Positions 12,201 to 23,340 of a stretch of 64,000 nt of DNA are shown here, piece after piece. The translations under genes were made by a program, and so were the position numbers. Position 1 is the first letter of the stretch; each line of letters starts with the position of its first letter. Below the pieces are notes generated by a model, which was not told the DNA's origin, ran no database searches, and saw nothing but the letters and a program-made list of their open reading frames with translations. Source of the stretch: Acanthochromis polyacanthus (taxonomy: Eukaryota; Chordata; Actinopteri; Pomacentridae). The DNA lies in NCBI RefSeq assembly GCF_021347895.1, contig NC_067122.1:32773215-32837214 (forward strand), written 5' to 3'.

Positions 12201-13188
12201 AATTTGCAGCAGTCTTCCAGTTTCTGTTGGCTACATGTTGAAGAATTCCTGCTTCCGTCTGATCTGCAACAGTATTAACTGACTTAGTGGGAAATGTTGC
12301 GATCATCTGTGGGGAAAAAAGACACTCATATAGTGGAGGACTTGAAAGTTGTTTTTGAGCTAAATTTACAGTGTGTTGAGTAGGCTTGCTGTTGGATGTT
12401 TGATATGATATATTCAGAGGTGGTAAAGTAAATTATATCATTACTTGAGTGAAAGTACAGACACAGTAAGTCTAATAAAAGTAAGTCTTTTTTTTACGTA
12501 AGTGAAAGAGTAAAAACATTAAAAGTGCCTAAATAAATGCTACAAATAATAACTTGGTGACTTCAAAACAACAACTCCCGATTTCACCACCTTTACTTTT
12601 GCTTTTAATACCTTTTGTCAAATTATACCCATATTTCCCACCACAGCGGCATCAGTGCTGGACATACGTGTTGTTCCGTGCGCTTTGGTTCTGCATTATC
12701 AGAGCGATTCACGGATCAAAACGAAAATATCTCAAACCCTATCCAACTTTTTTGATTTTGTATATTAGTCTTTTCATAGTATTTTTTTAAACGGAATTAC
12801 AGAAAAAAACACTTCGATTTGCTAAAGAGTACACGGATTGAGGCTATCTCACGTCAGAGAATCAATTCATTATTTGAAACAATGTGAAGAAAAGATACCC
12901 GACGCAAATCCTGCATGTCACACCACCCAGCAAGCCTACATATTGTTTATGCAAGTGTTCAACTTCAGCTGCCTTGGTAATGCTTCGCCTCGAAGATGAT
13001 GCCGGAGGAGGAGGAGGAGTGGGGCCAAAGCGAATCTTTTTGTGGTCTCTTGGCGTTTTGGATGGCGTTAGTCGTTGCCTCTTTTCACTTGACGTTTCCG
13101 ATGATGAGGAGGCAGTGGATGGCTCGTTACTTTCGGCTTCTTGCCATTGTTTGTACAGAGGAAAATCCCGTTCCAAACGTGAGTACAT
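9267..13188 (-). pseudogene. DUF6589-like gene, eight exons, decayed
   Basis: Minus-strand exons by plus coordinates: 13188-12899, 12306-11671, 11595-11111, 11017-10939, 10849-10672, about 10566-10517, 10412-10295 and 10196-9267. Junctions are GT-AG except a doubtful acceptor for exon 6. The product matches my recollection of DUF6589 proteins: LSVALRGREPHLSAFAYYIN, then YSIIFDNIDL...IHWVHHIAV, VLVGGDRL, GTLYANMN, a C2H2-like CCKEDC...HECKKH, and a C-terminal core with SPRMAHSVTWNRF and IPLDLHLEHLNNYLKS. That family is of unknown function. I infer, but cannot show, that it could be a transposase. Lesions are a frameshift near 11985, an in-frame TGA at 11213-11215, a frameshift in the T9 run at 9649-9657, and a phase break between exons 1 and 2. 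It converges with the helicase gene. Confidence 0.75.
12415..12540. repeat. Possible hAT-type repeat fragment in intron 1
   Basis: GGTGGTAAAGTAAATTA followed by ACTTGAGTGAAAGTAC resembles the AAGTA-rich ends of the hAT element at 55552-57259. No second end or target duplication was found. Confidence 0.35.
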
Positions 13189-13530
13189 TTAAGCAACTTT
13201 TACACATACGCTCCGACTTGGTTTGACTCTGATTTAAAGTTATTCCTAACACCGCTAATCGTTCGGAAGGAGTCTTTTGTTGCGTAGCCTTTTCAAAAAT
13301 AAGTGTTGTACTTCAGAGTACCCCATGTATTCGCAGATTTTTGTGACAAAAACAGCAGTAATCATTCACCGCGACGCTTTCTCGGCTGCATGCCATTGTT
13401 GTTTGGACTACATGGACTTCAAGGTCGATTTGTTTGTGCATCACATCCGTGTTACGCTGATTGGTTCTTTCTCGTTCAAGCTGCATTTGTTAGCCCCTCC
13501 TTTTTGAAATCGTCTCGTATCATCACAGTG

Positions 13531-13595
13531 CCAGACTGCCTTTATTTGTATTTATATTAATACATAAATAAAGTCAGTCTGGATTTTCCAGGCAA
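13531..13595. repeat. Right TIR and subterminal hairpin of the candidate transposon
   Basis: The TIR occupies 13572-13595 (minus-strand core CCTGGAAAATCCAGACTGAC). A hairpin pairs 13531-13554 with 13559-13582 (CCAGACTGCCTTTATTTG against its complement, few mismatches), so the inner TIR half is again the outer arm of a foldback. The 9-bp direct repeat CATCATCGC follows at 13596. Confidence 0.78.
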
Positions 13596-13604
13596 CATCA
13601 TCGC

Positions 13605-15065
13605 CATGGTTAAAATAACTATGCGGTGACAGTTTCAGAACGGTGGCGATTAAAACAAAAACAGGTTCAACAGAAATGAAAAGAAAACGCATTGTGTTTA
13701 CTTTTGCCATTAGCTTTGATGACTCATCATTCAGTTGCAGCTATTTTTTTTCTACTCCTGAAGGACAACAGTTTTAATCACCATAGCAAATTAAGAAAAA
13801 TAAAAAGTAATTAATTTAAACAGAAGAATCTTCTTGGCTACAATATGTGTTTGGATCAGAAAATGGAGACACAGCCAATAGAAGAGGTTAAAATGACGTT
13901 CCATGTTATCTAGTTTGACTTTGTTGTGAAATGGCCTTGAGGCTATTGTAAAAACCACAGAAACTGTGCTTAAATTGAACGCGTGTGTGTGTGCCCATGT
14001 GTGTGTCCTCTTCCAATGTGTTGACAGACATGCCACCTGTCTTGCCAATGTTAAACATTGCCAACTCACACATGCACACATTCATATACACATAAATGCA
14101 AAAATATTGAGAGATGAGAATAATGAACCTACAGATATGTTTGTGAGTCACTCACTTCCCTTGATGAGTCTAATGTAGCACTTTGTCATTGTTGATACAC
14201 TTAGCTGGCAGATTAGCAAGTTTATTAACTTTGTAAGGCTTAGTACTCAAGGCAGTAATGCAGTATTCATTTGTTGTTACTCTTTTAAATTCAATGATTA
14301 AATGGTTTAATCTCCCTTGGTAGGAGGAATTGGTTATTGTACTGGCTATGTGGCTGTCCTAGTCTATTGTACTTTCATATTTCTAATAACCTCCTCCCCT
14401 GTCCTACAAGTAGTGGTAAATGTTTCCACTTGCCTTTATATATGATGCCAGAGACGAACAGATGACATTATTGCAATGACAATAGTGGGACTAAATAACC
14501 CACCACAAACATATATGTCAGTCAGTAAAGACACGGAGGATGTTGAACATGTCCGTGTGTGTGATTTTTAAAAAAGACAATAAAGTGTGATTATCAGACT
14601 CACCAAATTTGAGATTTTGAAATCCTCAGAAGAATTTACATGAAATATTTTGATGTAAAAATATTATTAGGGACGACTAATATCATTGCTTATTGAATGC
14701 ATTCAGATTCAACAAACACCATGTTAAATGGGACTACTTTCACAGATTTCTGCTTGCAAGGTCATTAGTACTGTCTTTTCACCTGCCTTTGCCCCAGTCC
14801 TAGATAACAAAACTGTGCCTTTGGTTCCACAAGAAACACCAGTCCTATTAAAATTTCCACACTTTATCCATCTTTCTCAGGTCAAATTGCTTCAGCATGT
14901 GATACTAAGTGCAAATGCATCCATGTAGCTTTCAAGATTGATTGAAACCCAATTTTTCAAAGTGTCTCCTGAGAACATCAGAGATGCATTTCAGGTAGAT
15001 AATTAAAACAGAGGAAATCTGGAGTCTGTTTCCCAACTCATCATATACTGCCTCACTGTCAGGAT
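13605..15065. other. No gene seen
   Basis: No frame resembles a protein I know, and no dispersed repeat is evident beyond short TG-rich runs around 13980-14010. Confidence 0.5.
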
Positions 15066-15199
15066 CAATCATCCATTATCTATACTGCTTAATCCTCATT
15101 AGGGTCATGGTGGGGCTTAAGACTGTCACAGCTGACTGGGGGCAAAGGCAGAGGACACCCTGGACAGGTCGCCAGTCTGTCGCAGGGCTACATACACTA

Positions 15200-15937
15200 C
15201 ACACAATAAGCTAGGGATATTGTGAGGTCCTCACTGGATTTCATACATAAGGTGTTTGTTTTGGGGATAGGGAGGTAATTGTATTAGGGTGCTAGACACA
15301 CCTCATTTTGTGTTTTCCACATCATGGTCTCACTGTGTACAGTGCACCTTACATATTGGGGAAAATACCAACAAATACAAAAAGACAACCCTTTTCAATG
15401 TGGCATCAATTTCAACATTGTGGGGGTATAAAAAGCTGCTATTGTCAGTAAGTCATTCCCAGTTCATCATTCAAGCAGCCATGAACACACAACGTCACTT
15501 AATGGACGAGCAGCACCACCTGGCCATAGCACGCCTTCAGGTCGGTAGCAGGCAGTCAGATGTTGCTGTGAACTTGGTGTGTCTCAAAGTGTCATCAGCA
15601 GACTTGCAGCAAGACTCAGAACTACTGGCAGTGTGGAAGAGTGGAACGCATTGCCTCAGAACAACATCGTGAGGCTAGTTAAGAGCATGAGACGTCAATG
15701 TCAGGCTCTCATTGTGACAAATGGTGGAAACACCCGCTACTGACTTTGTCAATGTTGGTTATTTGGGGCTATCTTTGTTATTGTATAAATTGTTGGGGTA
15801 ATAAATATTACACTAATAAAAATGGTGTTTCTTCTCATTCATTAATAGCAGTATCAAAGGGAACTATACTTATTTCTTTAAAATTCAGACCAAATAGGAA
15901 AAGCACTCAAGCAACAACATCCCTAACTTTTTGTGAA
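15200..15937 (+). mobile_element. Small Tc1/mariner-type element inside the SINE
   Basis: The insertion is flanked by TA (15198-15199 and 15938-15939). Its terminal inverted repeats are about 23 bp and match at most positions (CACAATAAGCTAGGGATATTG against CACAAAAAGTTAGGGATGTTG). It retains only the N-terminal helix-turn-helix part of a transposase frame, so it is an internally deleted derivative. Confidence 0.85.
15481..15672 (+). pseudogene. Transposase helix-turn-helix remnant
   Basis: From ATG 15481 the frame reads MNTQRHLMDEQHHLAIARLQ and then VGSRQSDVAVNL. This is the pattern of the N-terminal helix-turn-helix of IS630/Tc1-type transposases (alanine-rich helix, then a V(A/S).L recognition helix), followed by a degenerate LQQ...VWKSG segment. 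The catalytic domain is absent. The fragment is about 60 residues against some 340 in a full protein. Confidence 0.6.
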
Positions 15938-16169
15938 TAGTCTATACAGACAAACAATCACACTCACATTCACAGCTACGGGCAATTTAGGATAATCAAT
16001 AAACTTCAGAATATTTTGGATTATGGGAGGAAGCCGGAGTATCCGGAGAAAATCCACGCATCTCCATGCAGAAAGATCCCAGGAAGATCCTTGGGCAGAT
16101 ATGATATGCGAACTGGGGATTTTCTAGCTGCAACGTGAAGGTGCTAACCACCACGCCACTGTGCAGCCC

Positions 16170-18198
16170 ACTGTCAGGTTCCTTTGGGACACATTTATAT
16201 GAACCAAGTACTATTTACCATCATTTTATGATGCACTATGTAGTCCCACAAAATTGTCTATGCTTTTGCAACTGGCCACACTAGAGGGTGTGATGAAATG
16301 CAAGTCATCATAGTGTAGGTACAACAACATCAGTCTTGTTTACAATCAGGGCACCACCTGCAATTGAAGGAAAACAGAAATGCCAAAACAGTCACTCTCA
16401 TGAGTCACAATGTCAGTCTAATAAGATATAGTCAAATATAAATTCCATAACTTCAACCAAAATTACCGTATCGATAGACAGTGAAGCTCAGAGGTTTTTG
16501 GACCCTTTATTTAACAGCATTCATGAAAAAAACACATAAATAAACAAAGAGCAGAGTTTTGTCTAGTGTATACATTGCTGTGCAAAGCCTAGCTAATGAG
16601 TGATCTTCAGACTGTTCATGTCAGTCAATGGGAGGATGTCTGTCCAGACATCAGAGGGTGGAGAGAGTAAGAAGTCAGAGCCAGGACAGTCATAGTGATA
16701 AGAGGGAGAACTACAGTGTTGTTGCAGTCTCATGGAAAGTCAGATATGTGGCTACAGGAAGTAACTAGAGGAATAAAAGTCTATTTTAAATCACACAAAT
16801 GAATTCATGAATTCATCTGTGGAGCTCCGTGTGTTATCTACAATTAAAGATGGTGAAACACAGGCGAGGAGCTAGCACTGCATTCTTTCAGAAACTACAA
16901 AGTGTTGGACTGCATTGTGTTGTCTCCCTTCATATATCCAGTCACCCAACCAATCACTGCATAACGGAGCAACTTGGAGGTTCTCGTGTTTTGTTACTAT
17001 AACTTAACATATAGTGAGCAGTTGAAGTTATTTTCAGTGGTGAGTTTTGTGCACTTTAACTTGTTAGTCTGTTCTTCAACAGCACTGTTGCTTTCAAGTC
17101 ATTTTTTAAATGTAGCATCACATAAGGTTAGCTTAGGTTAGTTTTTTTCTGTTTCTTTGGTCAAGCTTCTCTACTTCCATATAGCTGCATGTAATCTGTC
17201 ATTGTGACTGCATGTATCCTTGTAAAATTAAAATCTACTTCCAGAAGACTGATGTATGCTGAGATATGCCTGGCACCTGCCCAATCATGGCGACTGGCTT
17301 TAAACATATGCACATCTAATTTTCTTGTGAAGGTTTGCAGACAAAATGAAATTTCCATAAACTTTGAAAGGGAACATTTCCACCCACCACATTGATGTAT
17401 TGAACCATTTATGGAGTTTGAAACACTTTTTAGGACCACTGAAAGTAAAAAAAAACAACAAAAAACGAGATGCATAGAGTAATATTGCAGGACCCGAGTC
17501 CTCCCTGAAATAAAGCGATTTTCTTCTTTTTTTGATTCCTCTTCTGTTTTTCAATCAAGATGACAGTGTCATGACGCCTCAACATGATAAATTAATATCA
17601 GATAACTTTTTGAACACTGGCAGAGAAACACATTAACATGAAACCTTTAATTGAATCTGTGAAAAACTAATTAAACTGGTTTGCTTGGCAGTGTGGAAAG
17701 AAGTCAATATTTGCTTGGCAACTTGGCAAAGATGGCTTTGTATCCTTTCCCGTGTTTCATGGCAGAACTGATGAAGTAACAGGAAGGTGAAAGTACCGCT
17801 GTCAATGGGAAATGTGATGAATGATGCTTCATCCTCTTCTTTACAGCATTGGAGCTGATAGTCAGATCTTAACTGTCTATTCATTTTCGCCCAGAGCGCC
17901 GCCGCCTACTCTCAGCCTGACAACTCCTGCTGCCTCTGTTCTGTCTCATGAAAGACGGGACAGGACAGATGAGGGATGGACAGAGAGGTTTGACAGTTAA
18001 TAGGTGGCCATTGTAGCTACTTTAAAAAGACTCCTACATGCTTGACTTGTGAGATCAGCTTTTCTCCACTGCAGCTAGACTATCTTTAAGACAAGACTGA
18101 TGGCTGACTATAAACACCAAACAACACACTGCTGGGAATTGTATTGTATTCTAATGGACTGAGTAAATACCAATGCAATTATAGGTACAGCACATACA
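16170..18198. other. No gene seen
   Basis: Both strands show only short frames without recognisable motifs. A GC-rich patch at 17885-17930 has no coding signature. Confidence 0.5.
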
Positions 18199-18200
18199 TA

Positions 18201-18564
18201 CACTACCATTCAAAAGTTTGGGGTTGCTTAGAAATATTCATATTTTTGAAAGGAAAGCATTTTTCAGTGAAGATAGCATGAAATGAATGATAAATCCAGT
18301 GTAGACATAGTTAATGTGGTAAATGACTATTGTAGCTGTAAACGACTGTTTTTTAATGGAATATCTCCATAGGGGTACAGAGGAACATTTCCAGCAACCA
18401 TCACTCCTGTGTTCTAATGCTACATTGTGTTAGCTAATGGTGCTGAAAGGATCATTGATGATTAGAAAACCCTTGTTCAGTTATGTTAGCACATGAATAA
18501 AAGTGTGAGTTTTCATGGAAAACATGAAGTTGTCCACCTGACCCCAAACTTTTGAACGGTAGTG
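18201..18564. mobile_element. Tc1-type MITE
   Basis: A 364-bp element flanked by TA (18199-18200 and 18565-18566). The termini CACTACCATTCAAAAGTTTG and CACTACCGTTCAAAAGTTTG (right end read on the minus strand) form inverted repeats. There is no coding capacity. I recall this terminal sequence from an abundant non-autonomous Tc1 family of fishes. Confidence 0.88.
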
Positions 18565-18566
18565 TA

Positions 18567-19623
18567 CATATTTAGAGTTACAACTCAGTGGCCAGATGCA
18601 AAGATGAGCGAATTGAGATACTCTTTTTGAGCCTTAAATAACTGTTTAAAATTTGAGCACAGTAAACACATGTCAGTGAAGGGCTGTGGTGTCATAAAGG
18701 TTAGAGAATTATTGTTGTGCCAGTGGAGCTGCTGGAGGGTCAGTTTGCTGTTGGATAAGTGATCAGTTGTTCCTGTAAAGAAAGAGTCTTTTGGGCCGGT
18801 AACCCTTGATCCATGTACTAAAGTTATCACTGAATGCTTATCAATGTGTCATTCATTCAGACAAGTGGCATATGTAACGAACTGAGACAACTGGTAAAAA
18901 TTCAGTACTAAAATTTAAATGAAAGCACACAGCATTAATAATAATGAGTTACCTTTTGCAACATAAATAAACATAAATTTACCATTGTTTAGACATTTTG
19001 TCATTTCAAATTGCTTCATAGTAACATTTAGCATGAAAAAAAAACGTGCTCATACCTATTACCATTCAAGATGTTGTTTTCACTCAGTTGTGTGTGTGGA
19101 CATTGTCAAGTACAAATTAGATTTTGAAAACTAATTTAAAATTCAGACCTAGGTTTATGTCAGATGCTGCTTATACTGCCAAATAAATTTATTTTGTAAG
19201 TTTTATTTTTTCTATAATATTTACATGATTTACCAGGATTGACATGTCTCGCCCCATAGCTTTATCCAAGAATCGCTTAGTGTCTAGCTGGTTTATCCCA
19301 CACATTTTTATCCATCTCTACGCCTCCATCAGTGTATTGTTTGTGAAGAGCAATAGTGGTGCCAAATCCAAGGCTATGCAGAAGCAGAGCTGTTGGCAAG
19401 ATAGCTGGGCACTGCAGGAAAGCTAAGCTTTGACATGTTGAAATATTTCCAGAGAGACAGAAAAACTGAGAAGATGAAAACAAAAATACACTAAGATGAA
19501 GACAAAGTTGCTCTGTCATTGTTTATTTTCGTTTGGTTTTTTTTGGCAAACTTTTGAAAAAGGTTAGCTCAAAAGCTCAAATACATTTAAATAAAGTAAA
19601 TTAACAGCATTCAAAAGCAAAAG
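18567..19623. other. No gene seen
   Basis: AT-rich sequence with no convincing frames and no recognised repeat. Confidence 0.5.
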
Positions 19624-19624
19624 G

Positions 19625-19717
<93 letters not shown>
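19624..19717. repeat. (GT)n microsatellite
   Basis: About 46 uninterrupted GT units. It sits directly before a SINE head. Confidence 0.98.
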
Positions 19718-19718
<1 letters not shown>

Positions 19719-19732
19719 ATATATATGTATAT

Positions 19733-20065
19733 TCACAGTGGCGTATTGGTTAGCACGTTCGCCTTGCAGCGAGAAAATCCCTTGTTCACGTCTCGACTTT
19801 CCTGGGATCTTTCTGCATGGAGTTTGCATGTTCTCCCTGTGCATGTGTGGGTTTTCTCCAGGGACTCCGGCTTCCTCCCACAGTCCAAAAATATGCCGAG
19901 ATTAATTGATTATTCCAGATTGTCCGTGGGTGTGATTGTCTGTATATGTAGCCCTGTGACAGACTGGTGACCTGTCCAGGGTGTCCCCTGCCTTTGCCCA
20001 AGTCAGCTGGGATAGACTCCAGCCCCCCATGACCCTAATGAGGATTAAGTGGTGTATAAATAATG
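19733..20065 (+). mobile_element. tRNA-derived SINE, copy 3
   Basis: The head GTATTGGTTAGCACGTTCGC is followed by a degenerate B box, the shared body and AATGAGGATTAAGTGGTGTA near the 3' end. The tail lacks the GATG repeat of copy 5. Confidence 0.82.
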
Positions 20066-20445
20066 TATGTATACTCACATCAAACTCACATCATATCTTG
20101 TTTGTTAAGCTGGATGCAAAGTAAAAGAAAGGAATTGTTCCTATATGGTTGCTGAGGTTTAATCTTTGCTACCATGTTGGTATCATTCATACACTGGTGA
20201 TGGTGCATCATCTTAAATTTCACATATGCAAGCTTTATTTTCACTAGTATGTTACATTAATAACTAGCACCACACATACAGATGTAAAATAAATAATTAA
20301 ATATCAACACAGTACTTTTAAAAGAAGACAGCATTACCATAATCAAGCATTATAGTAATCCAGTCTATTTTATCACACCATGATGAGCAATACTACCAAG
20401 ATGAAAAAACACTGTTTTGGTAATGATCAAGCCTTTTCAACGTAT

Positions 20446-20796
20446 ACAGTGGATATAAAAAGTCTACACACCCCTGTTCAAATGCCAAGTTTTTGTGTTG
20501 CAAAAAAAAAGACAAGATATATAAATTCACAACTTTTTCAACCTTTAATGTGACCTATAACCTGTACAACACAATTGAAAAACAGCTAAAACCTTTCAGG
20601 GAGGTGAAGTAAAAATAAACAACTGAAATAATGAGCTTGCAAAAGTGTGCAAACCTTCTTATAACTGGGAATGTGACTGTGTTCAGATTTAACCAAGTAC
20701 ATTCAAACTCATGTGAAATTGGTGTTAGCACACACCTGTCACCATTTAAAGTGCCTCTGATTAACCTCAAATAAAGTTTAGCTGTTCTAGTAGGGG
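20446..20796. mobile_element. Truncated Tc1-like terminus
   Basis: It begins after TA with CAGTGGATATAAAAAGTCTA and runs through a long terminal repeat shared with 22637-23340 (ACACACCCCTGTTCAAATGC, then AACCTGTACAACACAATTGA). The element is cut off where a SINE begins at 20797. No transposase sequence remains. Confidence 0.8.
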
Positions 20797-21037
20797 GCTG
20801 CACAGTAGAGTAGTGGTTAGCACTTTCGCCTTGCACCAAGAAGGTCCCCGGTTCAAATCCTGGGGTGGGCCTGGGATCTTTCTGCATGGAGTTTGCATGT
20901 TCTCCCTGAGCATGCGTGGGTTTTCTCCGGGTACTCCGGCTTCCTCCCACAGTCCAAAAATATGCTGAGGTTAATTGATTACTCTAAATTGCCCGTAGGT
21001 GTGATTGTGTGTCTGTATATGTAGCCCTGTGACAGAC
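20797..21037 (+). mobile_element. tRNA-derived SINE, copy 4, 3' truncated
   Basis: An intact head (GTGGTTAGCACTTTCGCC with B box GGTTCAAATCC) and body are present up to CCCTGTGACAGACTT. The 3' third is then missing. It abuts the Tc1 terminus at 20446-20796. Confidence 0.85.
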
Positions 21038-21232
21038 TTCATCACATCCTCCACATTTTAGCTGCATCCCTCCCCCATGCCCTACAGTTCACCAGTCCTC
21101 CACCACATGCCTTCTATGATTTCCACACCTGATGCTCATGTCTACAGCAAGCCATACATTACTTATTCAGACTTTTTATGTATACTAGTAAACCATTACC
21201 ATTCTCAGATGAAGTGAACCACTGAATGTATA

Positions 21233-21996
21233 CTGCCTGCCCCCCAAAAAAGTCGCACACTTTCATATTTTCTTGGACTGCTTTTCGTTTTGAGTATGGC
21301 ACGCATTCACTGTGGTATCATTTTAGTAAGCTTCTGCAGTGTCGCAGCATTTACTTCTGTCCAGAGTTGGCTTAATTTTCTGCCAAGATCTTGTGTTGAC
21401 AATGAGAGAGTTGGAGTGCTGCATAAAGTCTTCTTCAGCACATCCCAAAGATTCTCAATGGAGCTGAAGTCTGGACTCTGTGGAGGCCAATCCATGTGTG
21501 AAAATTATGTCTCATGCCCCCTGAACCTCTTCCTTTCATTATTAAAACATAGCTGTGAGTTCTACTGTTGATTTCTTATGATATGATTTCACCAAACGTT
21601 TAAATGATCTCTGATCATGATCATCTAAGAGTTTGTACCGACCACATTTCTTTCTCAACGATGATGCTTCACCACTATCCTTCCAGGTTTTAATAATGCA
21701 TTGGACGGTTCTTAACCTGATTTTAGTAGTTTTAAGCATCTCCTCAGTGGTTTATTTGCTATCTGCCAGCCAAAAATTTAACCCATCTGAGACAGAGTAA
21801 CATCCTTTCCCTGACCATAAGATGTGTCTTTCGATACAGTTGTTTAAGAAATGAAAAGCTCTTCACTGCATCAGCTAGGGTTGAAACAGTTGTTTCCTGC
21901 TGAAATATTTATCACAGCAGTAGTTATCCAGTGGAAGGCTCTTACCTATTTGTTTAGTTAAATCCAGGTGGCGAATTATTTTCGGGCCAATGAGTG
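21233..21996 (-). mobile_element. Internally deleted Tc1-like element
   Basis: Flanked by TA (21231-21232 and 21997-21998), with diverged inverted repeats around AAAAAAGTCGC and GGCGAATTATTTTCGGGCC. The minus strand keeps two transposase pieces. One is an N-terminal helix-turn-helix part (RLRTVQCIIKTWKDSGEASS, 21542-21739). The other is the C-terminal part of the catalytic domain with [18 protein letters not shown], including the last acidic residue (21307-21495). The middle of the gene is gone. Confidence 0.78.
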
Positions 21997-21998
21997 TA

Positions 21999-22634
21999 TT
22001 TTGTGACAAATGAGACACAAAGTGAACAGTCTGCTGTCATCAAGGTGTTGGACAAGGGAGAAACGAACCTGAGTAACTTTGACAAGGGACAAATTGCTAG
22101 GTTTGAAATGGCAAGCCTTATTCTGCTTCCAGTCGGCAGTGTTAAGTAGCCACCAACAGTGGTTCAAGGAGGGACACATGATAAACCAGCAACAGGGTTT
22201 TGCTGGATGAGTTTCCTGGAGCAAGTCTGACCCACGGTAACGTTCACTGCCTGCTTGAAAGACTTCTCCAGTGGCTCTGTTGCTAACATCTTGGTGTCAC
22301 GGGGCAAGTTCAGGGGTTTGGTAGTGTCAAAGAACCAACAGCATATTAGGCAGTTTTAAGATTTGTCTCATTCAATAGTGAGTCCTTTATTATGTAGTTT
22401 AGTATATAAATTATACTATGAAATGGCTGGTCAAGAGTCAAATTATGGTAGTTTAGGAATTTCCATTAATTTTCTGTTAATACTAACAGTTAACATATGA
22501 GTGAAAAATTAACTGCAGACATCTTGATTTAATTGTTTTTCAAAACTCCTTTCAAACTAACATGTTGGTATGCTGGTTTGGAATTCTAACTAGTCAACAA
22601 GCACTTGTTGAAATCTACAAGTGCTAATAGTAAT
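21999..22634. other. No gene seen
   Basis: The part around 22010-22250 may be an old transposon remnant, but nothing recognisable could be delimited. Confidence 0.4.
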
Positions 22635-22636
22635 TA

Positions 22637-23340
22637 CAGTGGGTATAAAAAGTCTACACACCCCTGTTCAAATGCCAGGTTTTTGTGATGTAAAAAAATG
22701 ATTCCAAGATAAATACTTTCACAACTTTTTCCACCTTTAATGTGACCTGTAACCTGTACAACACAATTGAAAAGCAAACTGAAACCTTTAAAGGGGAAAA
22801 ATGAAAAATAAAAAACTTAAAATAGCCTGATTTGCTTAAGTATATGCACACCCTTAAATTAATATTTTGTTGCAGCACCTTGGGCTTTTATTACAGCACT
22901 CAGTCTTTTTGGGTAGGAGTCTATCAGTGTGGCTCATCTTGATGTGTTAATATTTGTCCACTCTTTTTTGCATAACCACTCCAAATCTGACAGATTGTGA
23001 GGGCATCTCCTGTGCTCAGCCCTCTTCAGATCACCCCACAGATGTTCGATCAGATTCAGGTCTGGACTCTGGCTGAGCTATTCCAAAACCTCAATCTTCT
23101 TCTGGTGAAGTCATTCTTTCTTGATTTGGATGTGTGCTTTGGGTCATTGTCGTGCTGAAAGTATTTGGAATTGTATTTGAAACTGTTCATAATTCCCTCC
23201 ACCATGACTAAGACCCCAGTCCCAGCTGAAGAAAAACAGCCCAAAAGCATGATGCTGCCACCACCATGCTTCATCGTACGCAATGTGTGAATGGGATGCA
23301 GGAAAATTGACGGATCAGGTGGACACATACTGTATATTGG
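22637..23340 (-). mobile_element. Truncated Tc1-like element
   Basis: It starts after TA with CAGTGGGTATAAAAAGTCTA, the same family as 20446-20796. The minus strand contains broken catalytic-domain pieces: TMKHGGGSIMLLGCFSSAGT and FQHDNDPKHTSKSRKN (second catalytic Asp), then a frame change before the region that would carry the final Glu. The 5' half of the gene and the second terminus are missing. Confidence 0.8.

Larger units (their letters stand above)
3468..13604. mobile_element. Candidate two-gene DNA transposon (RecQ helicase + DUF6589-like)
   Basis: The element proper is 3477-13595 (10,119 bp). Its first and last 24 bases are inverted repeats matching at 20 of 24 positions, with the core TGGAAAATCCARACTGA. 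A perfect 9-bp direct repeat, CATCATCGC, lies immediately outside both ends (3468-3476 and 13596-13604), as expected for a target site duplication. Inside each end the inner half of the TIR is repeated in inverted orientation, giving a subterminal hairpin. The unit carries a RecQ-type helicase gene (plus strand) and a DUF6589-like gene (minus strand), transcribed toward each other. Both genes are decayed. A 2-kb long-TIR element has inserted between them. The 9-bp duplication falls in the range known for Mutator-like, P and hAT elements but does not settle a superfamily. Confidence 0.72.
15066..16167 (-). mobile_element. tRNA-derived SINE, copy 2, split by a MITE
   Basis: The 3' part is 15066-15199 and the 5' part is 15938-16167, on the minus strand. 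The head at the right end reads GGTTAGCACCTTCACGTTGC on the minus strand. Together the two parts rebuild one SINE of normal order. The 738 bp between them is a separate Tc1-type insertion. Confidence 0.82.

Noticed and set aside
19627..19970. Cys-Val repeat frames
   Set aside because: Translation of a (GT)n microsatellite plus SINE.
22010..22250. Possible further Tc1 remnant downstream of 21996
   Set aside because: The phrase order vaguely recalls a transposase N-terminus, but no frame, TIR or TA boundary could be shown.
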